Shown: piece by piece, positions 8,107 to 17,511 of the stretch
How the letters are laid out: every line of letters begins with the position of its first letter
Position numbering within the stretch: position 1 is the stretch's first letter
Notes under the pieces: model-generated
What the model saw: only the letters and a program-made list of their open reading frames with translations
What the model was told of the DNA's origin: nothing
Databases searched by the model: none
Origin: Pelotomaculum sp.
Lineage (GTDB): Bacteria > Bacillota > Desulfotomaculia > Desulfotomaculales > Pelotomaculaceae
DNA length: 64,000 nt
Assembly: GCA_018435055.1 (NCBI GenBank)
Contig: JAHDOA010000018.1
Location: forward strand, 276,699 to 340,698
Reading direction: 5' to 3'
Translations under genes and position numbers: made by a program

Positions 8107-8307
8107 CCGCTTCCCTCCCGGTCATATTTTTCCACCTTTTGGCGGGAATATACTGCGACATTTTTTGCCGTACCTGCTGGGAAGCGTAATGCTGGCCGTA
8201 GTCCTATTTGCGGCGAAGGAGAAGATATCACGATATAACCCGGCAACCAACCTGCGATAAGTGCAGGGCTTCCCGGAATTCATGTCATTACAGCAGGCGT
8301 TGCCCCA

Positions 8308-8350
8308 ATAAAGCAAACAGCCGCCGTTCTAATACCCGGCGGCTGTTCTT
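8308..8350 (-). terminator. Bidirectional hairpin after trpS
   Basis: Perfect 9-bp stem ACAGCCGCC / GGCGGCTGT (8317-8325 and 8338-8346). Minus-strand reading gives TTTGCTTTATT after the stem, plus-strand reading gives TCTTTTTATTC. It directly follows the trpS stop and separates it from ytfI. Confidence 0.8.
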
Positions 8351-8351
8351 T

Positions 8352-9326
8352 TTATTCTTTCCAGTAATCCAGCCCGACGTTGCGCCTGGCTTTTTCCAGG
8401 TATACGGAGGCAACCTGTCTCGCCTTATAAGCGCCTTTCTTCATGGTGTCAACCACAAACTCCCTGTCTGAGGCCAGCCTTTTCCGCTCATTCCTGTAGG
8501 GTTCGAAGTAATCCCAGATGACGCTAAATATTTCTTTTTTCAAGTCGCCGTATTTAAGTCCCGGGGTGAGAAACCTCTCCTTGAGCTCTGTCCTGCCCTT
8601 TGTGTCTAAAAAAAGCGCATAAATATCATAAAGGGGATTCCCCTCTACCGGCTTTGGCTGGTCAACCGGCGTGGAGTCCGTCTTAATGCTCATAACTTTC
8701 TTTTTTAACAACTTCTCATCGCTGAAAATTTCGATGGCGTTGCCGTATGACTTGGACATTTTCTGGCCGTCGATGCCCGGCACAACCGCCAGTTCGTCCT
8801 CTATGTCCGGCTCCGGCGCCACAAAGGTCTCGCCGTAAGTGGAGTTGAAGCGAATGGCGATATCCCTGGCGATTTCCAGGTGCTGTTTCTGATCCTTACC
8901 CACCGGGACCTTATCCGCCCCGTACAGCAGGATATCCGCCGCCATCAGCACCGGATAGGAAAACAGGCCATGGCTGGCGGGGATGCCCTTGACCACTTTG
9001 TCCTTGTAGGAATGGTTGCGCTCGAGCAAACCCATGCCGGTAACGTTGGAAAGAAGCCATGTCAATTCGGTTACCTCCGGCACATCGGACTGGATATAGA
9101 AAACTGATTTGTCAGGATCGAGCCCCAGGGCTAAAAAATCACAGGCCGCCTCGTAGGTCTGCCGCCTTAAAAAAGGCGCGTCGAAAACAGAGGTAAGGGC
9201 GTGGTAATTTACCAGGAAACAAAACAGCTCATTGTTTTCCTGGTAGTCCACCATCCTTTTCATCATCCCGAAATAATTGCCCAGGTGCAGGGAACCCGAG
9301 GGTTGAATGCCTGAAAGAATACGCAT
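8352..9326 (-). CDS. trpS: Tryptophan-tRNA ligase
   Basis: 324-residue class I tryptophanyl-tRNA synthetase, charging tRNA-Trp in the cytoplasm. The HIGH-type motif appears as GSLHLGNY near residue 10-17 and the KMSKS loop is exact near residue 190. Length is normal for bacterial TrpS. I start at the ATG at 9326 (MRILSGIQPSG), which matches the family N-terminus and has a GGAGG site six bases upstream; the longer frame to 9362 adds 12 unsupported residues. No T-box was found in the short upstream gap. It is followed by a strong hairpin and preceded by the M50 protease gene 50 bp away. Confidence 0.95.
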   Translation of the reverse strand: MRILSGIQPSGSLHLGNYFGMMKRMVDYQENNELFCFLVNYHALTSVFDAPFLRRQTYEAACDFLALGLDPDKSVFYIQSDVPEVTELTWLLSNVTGMGLLERNHSYKDKVVKGIPASHGLFSYPVLMAADILLYGADKVPVGKDQKQHLEIARDIAIRFNSTYGETFVAPEPDIEDELAVVPGIDGQKMSKSYGNAIEIFSDEKLLKKKVMSIKTDSTPVDQPKPVEGNPLYDIYALFLDTKGRTELKERFLTPGLKYGDLKKEIFSVIWDYFEPYRNERKRLASDREFVVDTMKKGAYKARQVASVYLEKARRNVGLDYWKE

Positions 9327-9375
9327 TATTTGCCTCCTTGCTGGTGATATAAGCCCGGCCAAATCAAATAAATCA

Positions 9376-9993
9376 TCAAAAGATTCCGGCCAATCTCAAT
9401 AAAACGTTAACTATAGGTATGACAAAAATTTTAAAGATATAGCCTATTGCCCCGGAAAACACCAGCAGGATCAATATAATCATCCCATACGCTTCAAGGT
9501 GATACAGCCACTCCTGCCGGCCGGGCAGAATGCCCGCCAGTATTTTTGATCCATCCAGGGGTGGTATCGGGAGCAGGTTAAAGATAGCTAATACTACGTT
9601 GATATAAATGATGTAAAACATGATCTCAGTAAAATAAGGAAGCCGCAGGTCTACCAGAGCGAGATGGATTACCACAGCCGCTATGGCCATCAGCAGATTC
9701 GTAGCCGGTCCGGCCAGGGATACCAGGAGCATGCCCCTGCGCATATCTCCCGTGAAACTCAGGGGATTTACCGGTACCGGTTTGGCCCAGCCAAACCCGG
9801 CCAAAAAAAGCAGGACCAGCCCCACTGGATCGACATGCGCCGCCGGGTTAATCGTCAGCCGGCCCTGCAGGCGGGCAGTGTCGTCTCCCAGCCTGTAGGC
9901 CACCAGGCCGTGCGCATACTCGTGAAATGTGAGCCCGATAACTATGGCCGGCAGCATTAAAGCTATTTGGTGCAGGCTTGGCAAATTAAACAC
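9376..9993 (-). CDS. Site-2 protease family membrane metalloprotease (M50)
   Basis: 205-residue integral membrane protein of the M50B/YwhC type. The zinc motif HEYAH lies at about residues 24-28 in the first membrane helix, and the third ligand is in NLLPIPPLDGSKI near residues 139-151. Four or five further hydrophobic helices are present and no PDZ domain, so it is a compact intramembrane protease of unknown substrate. The GTG start overlaps the stop of the upstream CCA-transferase fusion gene by 8 bp, indicating translational coupling; this pairing recurs in related spore formers as far as I know. Confidence 0.88.
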   Translation of the reverse strand: MFNLPSLHQIALMLPAIVIGLTFHEYAHGLVAYRLGDDTARLQGRLTINPAAHVDPVGLVLLFLAGFGWAKPVPVNPLSFTGDMRRGMLLVSLAGPATNLLMAIAAVVIHLALVDLRLPYFTEIMFYIIYINVVLAIFNLLPIPPLDGSKILAGILPGRQEWLYHLEAYGMIILILLVFSGAIGYIFKIFVIPIVNVLLRLAGIF

Positions 9994-12634
9994 TATCTAT
10001 CGCTCCTTCATAGCCGGAAAAAAATTCTTTCACGTAGCTGAGTTCTTCCTCCCTGGTCCGCACTACACCATCCAGCCGGGCTTGCCATACCGCGTCTAAT
10101 GCTTTCTTGAAAGCGGGGCCCGGCTTAAAGCCAAGTTTGCGCAGATCTTTTCCGTTAATGGACGGCTTATCGTAACAAATGGCGGTAAGCACCTGCCGGA
10201 ATCTCCGCCTGGCCGTATTGTTTGGTAAATAGGTCAGAATCAGCGGGTAAGATTCTCTGGGCACGGCCATCACGCGCCTGGCCAGTTCACTCGTAGAAAG
10301 ATCTGCGGGGTTTTCCAGACCTTCCACAGCCCGTTCCCATTCATTCAGCGCCGCCGCCACTTTTTCCACCTGTCGTTTGTTAAGATTATACTGCGTGCTG
10401 ATCGCCAGGGCTGTTTCCCAGTTCGTCCGGTGCAGCGCCGCAATGAAATAAACCATCCACGGCTCGTCAGGCTCAGCCATGTCCCAGGATCTGAGCGCTT
10501 TGATCGAACAGTGTATGTCGTTCAGCGCATCTTTAATTTTTTCATAATCCACATCCGCAAAAATGCTGTCCCACAGCTGCAGTTCCTCGAGGCGTGAAAG
10601 CACGGCGCTCGGGCGCGGTTCCAGGAGGATATATTTTAATTCTTCCCATACCCTCTCTTTGGAAACCCTGGCGAGCATATTGTTACACACAGCCTCATTG
10701 ACCAACTTCAGGGTCTGCGGCTCCAGTGTAATACTATATCTTTTTTCAAACCTGATTCCCCTCAAGATCCGGGTTGGGTCTTCCACGAAACTCAAATTGT
10801 GCAGTACCCGCAGCAAGCCTTCCCTCAGGTCTTCCCGGCCGCCGAAATAGTCGACAATATCCCCGAAATCATCACTGTTCAGCGATACTGCCATGGCGTT
10901 GATAGTGAAATCCCGCCTGTAAAGATCCTGGTGCAATGACGATGCTTCTATTTGCGGCATAGCTGCCGGATACTGGTAAAATTCCACCCGCGCCGTGGCC
11001 ACATCCACCTGCCGTCCAGGGGAAAAATGGACAGTGGCGGTAAAAAATTTCGGGTGGACCCTGACCCTTCCGCCCAAATCCCTGCCAAGATTTCTGGCCA
11101 GCTCAATACCGTCCCCTTCCACTACCAGGTCTATGTCGCTGCAGTCCATGCCAAGCAGCAGGTCGCGTACTATACCGCCGGCCGCGTATATTTTATAACC
11201 CATGGAGGAGGCTATTTTGCCGGCATGCTCCATGATCTCCATATATTCCGGCGCAAGCCCCCGGCGCATCAATTCCCGGATATTTGTGTGGGAATGTCCG
11301 GCGTTACTGCCGCCGCAAACCTTTTTGTGCCTGGCCTGGACCTCGCCGTGCAGGGTGCGCAGTACGTCCGTGCGGGATACTATCCCCACCAGTTTACCCT
11401 CTTTCAGTACAGGAAGCCGTCCAATGTCATGCCGGATCATCAATTCCCGCACTAGTGACACAGGAGTTGCGGGGCTGACAGTAATCATGTTGCTGGTCAT
11501 AAACCCTTTGGCGGGAGCGTGCCCCAGGCCGTGGTGGGTGGCTTTCTCAACATCGCGGCGGGAGATTACGCCCACCACCTGCTCGCCCCTTACCACCGGC
11601 AGGCCGGTATGGCCGTATCGCAGCATCAGCCGCCCCGCTTCCTCAATTATTGTTTCCGGGGTTATTGTCTTCACCGGGCTGGACATAATTTCTGCGGCCG
11701 TCGCCGGCGGCCTGACCTTTGAGCGGATAGCCTCCAAAAGTAGTTCAGCCACCTCATCGACTTTCGCCTTTTTTATAATGGCCGAGGCAGCGGCAGGATG
11801 TCCCCCGCCACCCAGCCCTTCAAGTACCTCTTTAACACTGAGCTCGGCTATGCTGCTGCGGGCGACGATATGAACACGGTCATCCATCTCCACCACGGTA
11901 AAAACCGCATCCAGGTGGGCAAAATCCACCAGTTTGTGGGTCAGCAGGTCGAGACCGCCGACAAATTCGTCTACATTTCCTTTTGCGATCAGGATATTAA
12001 CCCCATTTATTTCATATTGCTCGGCTGATACCAGCAGGGCTTTTAAAAGGGCACGCTGTCCTGCGGAAAGAGGCCTTTCCAAAAACTCCGCGACCACGGC
12101 CAGGTTGGCTCCCTGCTCCAGCAAGTAGGCTACCGCCCCGGCGTCTCTGGCTGTGGTGCTTGGGAAAACAAGAGAGCCGGTATCTTCATAAATACCAAGC
12201 GAAAATACCGTCGCCTCCATCGGGGTTATAAAAATGTTCAGTTCTCTCATCTTCTCCACGAGTAAAGTGGTAGTCGCCCCGACCATTTCTACAACCTCTA
12301 ATTTACCAGTAGCGTCACCTTCACCCCGCGGGTGGTGATCATAAATATGTATTTCAATGCCGGTCTTTTCCAATAAACCCGCCAGCCTGTCCAGGCGTCC
12401 TGCTGTTTTCGTATCGACCAGAATGATCCTTTTGACCAAATCCCGGTCAATGTCTTTGACTGTCCTTACATTAAGCGTGTCTTTATGCAGGGCCATGAAT
12501 TCTTCTACGTTTTTTAAAAGGGGCCCGGGGAAAACCATTACGGCGCCCGGGTAGATTTTTTGGGCAGCTACCATGGAAGCAAGAGCGTCCATATCTGTGT
12601 TGGTATGACTTGTGATAATTTCCACGGCCTGCAC
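9986..12634 (-). CDS. DHH phosphoesterase - CBS pair - CCA/poly(A) nucleotidyltransferase fusion
   Basis: 882 residues with four modules in order. Residues 1-310 are a DHH-DHHA1 phosphoesterase (SHTNTDMDALAS, YDHHPRG and GGGGHPAAAS motifs), as in nanoRNases/NrnA-like enzymes. About 315-435 are two CBS domains (adenine-nucleotide sensing). About 465-640 are a class II tRNA nucleotidyltransferase/poly(A) polymerase head with AAGGIVRDLLLG and the DIDLVVEGDG metal-binding Asp pair, followed by an RNA-binding helical region to about 850. The enzyme could add CCA or A residues and degrade short RNAs under nucleotide control; which activity dominates cannot be told from sequence. The start is GTG at 12634; a second GTG four codons later is possible. 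Confidence 0.9.
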   Translation of the reverse strand: MQAVEIITSHTNTDMDALASMVAAQKIYPGAVMVFPGPLLKNVEEFMALHKDTLNVRTVKDIDRDLVKRIILVDTKTAGRLDRLAGLLEKTGIEIHIYDHHPRGEGDATGKLEVVEMVGATTTLLVEKMRELNIFITPMEATVFSLGIYEDTGSLVFPSTTARDAGAVAYLLEQGANLAVVAEFLERPLSAGQRALLKALLVSAEQYEINGVNILIAKGNVDEFVGGLDLLTHKLVDFAHLDAVFTVVEMDDRVHIVARSSIAELSVKEVLEGLGGGGHPAAASAIIKKAKVDEVAELLLEAIRSKVRPPATAAEIMSSPVKTITPETIIEEAGRLMLRYGHTGLPVVRGEQVVGVISRRDVEKATHHGLGHAPAKGFMTSNMITVSPATPVSLVRELMIRHDIGRLPVLKEGKLVGIVSRTDVLRTLHGEVQARHKKVCGGSNAGHSHTNIRELMRRGLAPEYMEIMEHAGKIASSMGYKIYAAGGIVRDLLLGMDCSDIDLVVEGDGIELARNLGRDLGGRVRVHPKFFTATVHFSPGRQVDVATARVEFYQYPAAMPQIEASSLHQDLYRRDFTINAMAVSLNSDDFGDIVDYFGGREDLREGLLRVLHNLSFVEDPTRILRGIRFEKRYSITLEPQTLKLVNEAVCNNMLARVSKERVWEELKYILLEPRPSAVLSRLEELQLWDSIFADVDYEKIKDALNDIHCSIKALRSWDMAEPDEPWMVYFIAALHRTNWETALAISTQYNLNKRQVEKVAAALNEWERAVEGLENPADLSTSELARRVMAVPRESYPLILTYLPNNTARRRFRQVLTAICYDKPSINGKDLRKLGFKPGPAFKKALDAVWQARLDGVVRTREEELSYVKEFFSGYEGAIDSV

Positions 12635-12702
12635 CCGCCTTACAAAATATGCATTTTATTATATCACACCGGCACATACAAAAAAAGCGTCCTGATAAAT
12701 TA

Positions 12703-12733
12703 GAAAGGGGCGCCCCTTGCAGGCGCCCCTTTC
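12703..12733 (-). terminator. GC-rich hairpin after trpB2
   Basis: Perfect 12-bp stem GAAAGGGGCGCC / GGCGCCCCTTTC with a 7-base loop, between the trpB2 stop and the DHH-CBS fusion gene. T tracts on either side are weak, so read-through is possible. Confidence 0.65.
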
Positions 12734-12760
12734 GGATCATTTAGCGTCCATTCTAAATTT

Positions 12761-14116
12761 TTATATTTGCGGCAGCCCGGCCAGCGCTTGTTTCAAGCTT
12801 TCTTCAGATAGGGGTTGGTCTACCAGCTTTTGATTAAGGTAGAACTCATATGACGGTAAATCCAGCAGGCCGTGTCCGCTCAGGTTAAACAGGATTGTCC
12901 GCGCCTCGCCGGCTTCTTTGGCGGCCAGGGCTTCCTTCACGGCGCCGTGGATGGCGTGTGACGATTCAGGCGCCGGTATGATACCTTCGCACCTGGCGAA
13001 TAGGACGCCGGAATCAAATACAGCGGTTTGTCCATATGACTGCGCTTCGGCAATGCCATCCTTTACCAGCTGGCTGACCAGGGGGGAGGCGCCGTGGTAG
13101 CGCAGCCCGCCGGCATGAATACCGGGAGGCATAAAATCCTTGCCGAGTGAATACATACACAGCAGCGGTGTAAATCCTGCCACATCGCCAAAGTCATAAC
13201 CATGATGACCCCTGGTAAGTGTAGGGCAGGCGCTGGGCTCTACAGCAACCAGCCTTACCTTGGATTCTTTTTTAATTTTGTCGTAGGCAAAGGGGAAGGC
13301 GATTCCGCCAAAATTGCTGCCGCCGCCGCAGCAAGCAATAACCACATCGGGATACTCTTCAACCATTTCCAGCTGTTTTTTGGCTTCCAACCCGATCACT
13401 GTTTGGTGTAATAAAACGTGGTTCAAAACACTCCCCAGCGCATAGTGGGTATCGTCGCGCCCGATAGCGTCCTCCACCGCCTCACTGATGGCCATGCCAA
13501 GGCTGCCCATGTTATCCGGATCCTCCCGCAGGATTTGCCGGCCGGTATCCGTGTTGTCACTGGGACTGGCATACATCCGGGCGCCAAAAGCCTCCATCAT
13601 GGTACGGCGGTAAGGTTTCTGCTGAAAACTTATCTTGACCATGTATACGATACATTCCAACCCGAAGAAATTACAGGCCTGGGACAGAGCTATACCCCAT
13701 TGGCCCGCCCCCGTCTCGGTGGTAAGCCTTTTCATCCCCTCGATTTTATTATAGTAAACCTGTGGAACGGCAGTGTTCAGCTTATGGCTGCCGGCAGGGC
13801 TGACGCCCTCGTGCTTATAGTAAATTTTCGCCGGGGTATCAAGCGCCTTCTCCAGGCGGCGCGCCCTGATTAGCGGCGATGGTCTCCAGAGTTTGTAGAT
13901 TTCCATTACCTCATCGGGTATTTCTATCCACCGTTCCGTGGTGACTTCCTGCATAATCAAGGCCATGGGGAAAATTGGCGCCAGATCTCCGGGGCCAACC
14001 GGCTCCTTTGTGTCCGGGTTCATCGCCGGCCTGGGCAGGTTCGGCATGTCGGCCTGGATGTTGTACCATGCCCGCGGCATGTCTTTCTCTTCCAGAAAAA
14101 TTTTAACTTTACTCAA
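12761..14116 (-). CDS. TrpB2-type tryptophan synthase beta-like protein
   Basis: 451-residue PLP enzyme of the TrpB2 subfamily, longer than TrpB1 (about 400). The PLP lysine is in GSHKLNTA near residue 113, the phosphate-binding loop is [10 protein letters not shown] near 240, and the N-terminal extension ending in [15 protein letters not shown] is typical of TrpB2. It condenses L-serine with indole; TrpB2 often acts without a TrpA partner as an indole-salvage enzyme. Neither trpA nor other trp genes are nearby, which fits a stand-alone role. Single gene with its own downstream hairpin. Confidence 0.9.
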   Translation of the reverse strand: MSKVKIFLEEKDMPRAWYNIQADMPNLPRPAMNPDTKEPVGPGDLAPIFPMALIMQEVTTERWIEIPDEVMEIYKLWRPSPLIRARRLEKALDTPAKIYYKHEGVSPAGSHKLNTAVPQVYYNKIEGMKRLTTETGAGQWGIALSQACNFFGLECIVYMVKISFQQKPYRRTMMEAFGARMYASPSDNTDTGRQILREDPDNMGSLGMAISEAVEDAIGRDDTHYALGSVLNHVLLHQTVIGLEAKKQLEMVEEYPDVVIACCGGGSNFGGIAFPFAYDKIKKESKVRLVAVEPSACPTLTRGHHGYDFGDVAGFTPLLCMYSLGKDFMPPGIHAGGLRYHGASPLVSQLVKDGIAEAQSYGQTAVFDSGVLFARCEGIIPAPESSHAIHGAVKEALAAKEAGEARTILFNLSGHGLLDLPSYEFYLNQKLVDQPLSEESLKQALAGLPQI

Positions 14117-14219
14117 CTCTTCTTTCTCCTCTCTGCTCTGGTATTTTTAAAACACTAAACACATTTTAACCGAAGGACAATTATTTTGGCAATATGTAAT
14201 ATTGTATCAGGCCATTGTG

Positions 14220-15200
14220 TCAACTTATTTTTTCTTCTCTTAACGCATTCGACCACTTGCCGCAGCGGTCCCCCCAGCGAGCGATTATTCTGCCATCTTC
14301 TGTAACCTGAATCACTTCACAGAGGTTGGAACACCCCGGGCATTCAAAACTGCCGGTCTTGTACTCCATATCCGATATCCCAAACCCTTTAAAAAGGCTA
14401 TAGCCTTTTTTTGCCGCGGTTTCGCGGGCCAGCAGGGCCGCTCCTACAGCCCCCATGACATTATAGTATGGCGGCACCTTTATCGGCAGTCCAAGGGCTT
14501 GTTCAAATGCCCTGATCATACCCACATTGGCGGCCACACCGCCCTGAAAGACTACCGGCGCTAAAATTTCTTTGCCCTTGCCGACATTGTTGAGGTAGTT
14601 GCGCACCAGAGCCTCACACAGTCCCGCCAGTATATCAGGCAGTCCGCATCCCATTTGCTGTTTGTGGATCATATCCGACTCCGCGAAAACAGCGCACCTG
14701 CCGGCAATTCTAACCGAAGACCCGGACTGCAGGGCGATCTCCCCGAATTGATCAATGGAAATATTCAGGCGGGCAGCCTGCTGATCCAGAAAAGATCCCG
14801 TACCTGCCGCGCACACCGTGTTCATGGCAAAATCCGTGACTACTCCGTTGCGCAGTATTATAATCTTGGAGTCCTGTCCCCCGATCTCTAAAATCGTCTG
14901 TACACCGGGGACTACCTGGGAAGTAGCAATGGCATGCGCGGTAATTTCATTTTTAACAGCATCCGCCCCCACGATAATCCCGGCCAGGTTCCTGCCGCTG
15001 CCGGTGGCGCCCACTCCTCTTACTTTGCTACCTGCGGGCAGCCTGCCGCTTAGTTCCTTCAACCCTTTTTGCACCATGGCGATGGGCTGACCCTGTGTCC
15101 TCAGGTAAATTGCATCGGCTACAACCCCGCCGTCATCTATAAAAATAATATTAATGCTGACTGAACCAACATCTATACCAATATACCCTTTCATTCGCAT
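14220..15200 (-). CDS. 2-hydroxyacyl-CoA dehydratase activator (BadF/BadG/BcrA/BcrD ATPase)
   Basis: 326 residues of the ASKHA-fold activase family (HgdC-like). ATP motifs: IGIDVGSVS near residue 6-14, GATGSGR near 64-70 and GGQDSKI near 106-112. The two cysteines expected to hold the bridging [4Fe-4S] cluster of the homodimer are in NTVCAAGTG and IAGRCAVFAESD. A C-terminal extension from about 285 carries four more Cys (CPGCSNLC and DRCGKW), absent from classical HgdC. It injects electrons into a 2-hydroxyacyl-CoA dehydratase at the cost of ATP. The start overlaps the end of the next upstream gene by 10 bp; the dehydratase subunits themselves are not in the window. Confidence 0.85.
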   Translation of the reverse strand: MRMKGYIGIDVGSVSINIIFIDDGGVVADAIYLRTQGQPIAMVQKGLKELSGRLPAGSKVRGVGATGSGRNLAGIIVGADAVKNEITAHAIATSQVVPGVQTILEIGGQDSKIIILRNGVVTDFAMNTVCAAGTGSFLDQQAARLNISIDQFGEIALQSGSSVRIAGRCAVFAESDMIHKQQMGCGLPDILAGLCEALVRNYLNNVGKGKEILAPVVFQGGVAANVGMIRAFEQALGLPIKVPPYYNVMGAVGAALLARETAAKKGYSLFKGFGISDMEYKTGSFECPGCSNLCEVIQVTEDGRIIARWGDRCGKWSNALREEKIS

Positions 15201-16291
15201 GAAGCCTCCTTAATTTCCTTTTTCCTGGCCAGCAGGTCGACGAAAGCTTCAAGACGGGTTAGTGTGCCAGCCTCGCCGGTATGCTCGTCCATGATCATCG
15301 TCATGACCGGCGTACCATAGTCATCTCTCATTTTTGGCAAAATGCTTTCTGCTACTATTTCCGGCATGCAGGTAAAGGGAAAAACCTGAATGATGCCATC
15401 GTAGCCCGCCCGGGAATAATTAACAGCGTTCCCGACGCTTTCCTGCCCGTGACCGCCGACAAAATGCCGCAGGTAGGGTTGCGCCGCTTCACATGCTTCT
15501 TTTCTTGACCTAATCCCCTTGACCAGTCCCATAAATATGTGTTCGTTTACCCACTCACTCAAGTATATCGAACGATCCACCTCAACCCCCAAATGGCCCA
15601 GTTTTCTTTCCAGGTATTGATTGGAAAAGGGATCCAGCACGGTATAAATTTCACCGATCAACCCTATCTTAACAACCTCTTTTTTACTATCCACGGCAAC
15701 AGCGGACATTAATTCATCCGCATTTCTTTTGGCCTCAGCAAGCGTTATCTGAGAGACGGACCTGTCTAACATCTCCAGCGATCTAACATAGGCTTTTTCC
15801 GTTGAGCCAGGCGTCAATTCCCTCGGTCTGGCCCAAAAGGCGGCCTTTTCCACCTTGTCCACAGCCTTTGCTTTCTGGTAGCCAAAGCGTATGGACTGAA
15901 AAATATGCCACCAGGAGCTGTTTCCCGACAACTCCTTTATTTTGGCCAGCAACTCGGATAAATACTCTTGCGGCGGCTCCAAAACAATTAATTTCATGTC
16001 ATAGCCCAAATCTTCCAGAATAGCATGTTCTATTTGGGCATAGTAACCAAAACGGCACGGCCCGCATCCGCCGGCCATAATAATCGTGTCCGCCCCCTTT
16101 TCGCTGGCCTCAATAAAGTTGCCAAGGTTTAATTTTAACGGCAGACAGGCGAATTCTGGTCCATATTTGGCCCCGATGGTCAGGGTTCTTTTACTGGAAG
16201 GCGGCGGCACTACTACATCAACCCCCAGGTATTGCAGCATTCCCTTAACAGGAATAAATAAATTCCCCATATGAGGAAAAGTAACGCGCAT
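15191..16291 (-). CDS. Acyl-CoA dehydratase activase-related protein (HgdB/C-like subunit)
   Basis: 366 residues with conserved Cys in EFACLPLKLNLGN (about residue 50), GGCGPCRFGYY (about 75-85) and FPFTCMPEIVAES (about 292), the pattern of CoA-substrate enzyme activases and dehydratase-like proteins that bind Fe-S clusters. The C-terminal MTMIMDEHTGEAGTLTRLEAF motif recurs in the next gene upstream as NLTLDEHTGEAGVMTRLEAF, so the two are paralogous halves of one architecture. It overlaps the activator gene by 10 bp. In many bacteria these parts are fused into one giant protein; here they are separate genes. Biochemical role unproven. Confidence 0.78.
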   Translation of the reverse strand: MRVTFPHMGNLFIPVKGMLQYLGVDVVVPPPSSKRTLTIGAKYGPEFACLPLKLNLGNFIEASEKGADTIIMAGGCGPCRFGYYAQIEHAILEDLGYDMKLIVLEPPQEYLSELLAKIKELSGNSSWWHIFQSIRFGYQKAKAVDKVEKAAFWARPRELTPGSTEKAYVRSLEMLDRSVSQITLAEAKRNADELMSAVAVDSKKEVVKIGLIGEIYTVLDPFSNQYLERKLGHLGVEVDRSIYLSEWVNEHIFMGLVKGIRSRKEACEAAQPYLRHFVGGHGQESVGNAVNYSRAGYDGIIQVFPFTCMPEIVAESILPKMRDDYGTPVMTMIMDEHTGEAGTLTRLEAFVDLLARKKEIKEASCE

Positions 16292-16354
16292 AACTCTCTC
16301 CTTTTACTTGACCGGATTTTGAGATACAAGGGGAGACAAGGGGACGTTCTTTTT

Positions 16355-16447
16355 GTCTCACTTCACGTCTCACGTCTGTCATGCGACAAATAAGGAATAC
16401 CCCGGTTCTCACGTCCCATGTCTCATGTCTCATGTCCCACGTCTCAC
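16355..16447 (-). repeat. Degenerate 7-bp tandem repeat at a stop codon
   Basis: From 16406 to 16447 six contiguous 7-mers occur: TTCTCAC, GTCCCAT, GTCTCAT, GTCTCAT, GTCCCAC, GTCTCAC (plus strand). Two or three more GTCTCAC-like units lie at 16355-16375. The minus-strand unit is RTGRGAC. The last unit supplies the TGA stop of the DUF2229 gene at 16444-16446. A second array with the same units abuts the xerD stop. Confidence 0.8.
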
Positions 16448-17418
16448 GAGCCGAATGCGGCTTTCCGCCAGCGCACCATATCTAAAAAGGCCTCCAACCT
16501 GGTCATTACCCCGGCCTCCCCGGTATGTTCGTCCAGGGTCAGGTTTAAAAACGGTATGCCGGAGCTGTGAGCGTATCTTTCTATAATCCCGCCTGTCATA
16601 GAATCGGGACCACAGCCAAAAGCTGCGACATGTACCATGCCGGAGATACCGGGTTGTTCTAGATAATGAAATGCCGCCCCGATCATCCGGTTACCCAGGC
16701 TCCAGAAAAGTTTTTTTGGCAGGCGTGCAGCATAATTCCTGACAATTTTTCCAGAAACATGTTCCGCTGTGGCTACCACAGCGCCCATTGCGCGAAAGCG
16801 GTTGATTATGTCCATGCTTATATAAGGGTCGTAAATATTATAGGGGTGACCGAGCAGGGCAATATTCATTTTCTCCCCGTCAGGCAGAGATTTATCTTCC
16901 ACCCTGCCTTCGATCAAGGCCAGGGCTTCAGATGGCATCAAACCCATCTGCATCAGCTTAAAATATTTTTTCTGGGCCTTAAGCGCTTTGAGACAGGCGC
17001 CCCATATATCAAGGTGGTTTTTAGTGAAAATGTTACCTATGTTTTTTACTGCACTATAAAAATCCTTATTATTTTTATAAAGGTTTATATCTACTTCGAT
17101 CAGGGGAGGCAGGTTTTTGAGACAGCGGATCATATCAGGCAGGCCTAAAAATTTAGGGCAGATATATTCCCGCTTTTCCACACTGACGATCCTTGGCAGA
17201 AAAATCATGTCCGCCTTTCCCACCAGATCCAGCACATGGCCGTAGAACATTTTAACCGGCAAGCATACTTCATCCACAGCGTTTTTCAATCCTGCGGCCA
17301 AAATCCCCTTGGCCGAGTGGGATGATAGCACAACCTCAGCTCCCAATTCCTCAAAAAAAACCCGCCATAATGGATAATAATAATAATACAAAAGCGATCT
17401 GGGGATGCCAATTTTCAT
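16444..17418 (-). CDS. Acyl-CoA dehydratase activase-related protein (DUF2229)
   Basis: 324 residues of the DUF2229 family. Seen: N-terminal MKIGIPRSLLYYYYYPLWRV, conserved Cys in DEVCLPVKMFYGH (about 52), EYICPKFLG (about 88) and FGCGPDSMTGG (about 270), and C-terminal DEHTGEAGVMTRLEAF shared with its neighbour. It is the first gene of the three-gene activase set (152 bp to the next, which holds the heptad repeat). DUF2229 normally forms part of large activase fusions; its job, perhaps Fe-S delivery or protein reductive activation, is not established. The TGA stop is part of a 7-bp repeat unit. Confidence 0.8.
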   Translation of the reverse strand: MKIGIPRSLLYYYYYPLWRVFFEELGAEVVLSSHSAKGILAAGLKNAVDEVCLPVKMFYGHVLDLVGKADMIFLPRIVSVEKREYICPKFLGLPDMIRCLKNLPPLIEVDINLYKNNKDFYSAVKNIGNIFTKNHLDIWGACLKALKAQKKYFKLMQMGLMPSEALALIEGRVEDKSLPDGEKMNIALLGHPYNIYDPYISMDIINRFRAMGAVVATAEHVSGKIVRNYAARLPKKLFWSLGNRMIGAAFHYLEQPGISGMVHVAAFGCGPDSMTGGIIERYAHSSGIPFLNLTLDEHTGEAGVMTRLEAFLDMVRWRKAAFGS

Positions 17419-17511
17419 CGATATTAAACTCCTCAGGAGATTTCTTTTAATTATGGGCCAGGATAAAAGAAATGCTGATTATTGACTGGAATAAAACATC
17501 ATGCCGCGCTG

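Noticed and set aside
8033..8260. 75-residue plus-strand frame with a hydrophobic stretch next to ytfI
   Set aside because: Overlaps the start of ytfI on the opposite strand and lacks a ribosome site; hydrophobicity is probably chance.
11202..11873. 223-residue plus-strand frame opposite the DHH-CBS fusion
   Set aside because: Ser/Pro/Arg-rich shadow of a GC-rich coding strand; the minus strand is clearly coding.
16355..16447. CRISPR-like short repeats
   Set aside because: Units are 7 bp, directly abutting and without spacers; not a CRISPR array.
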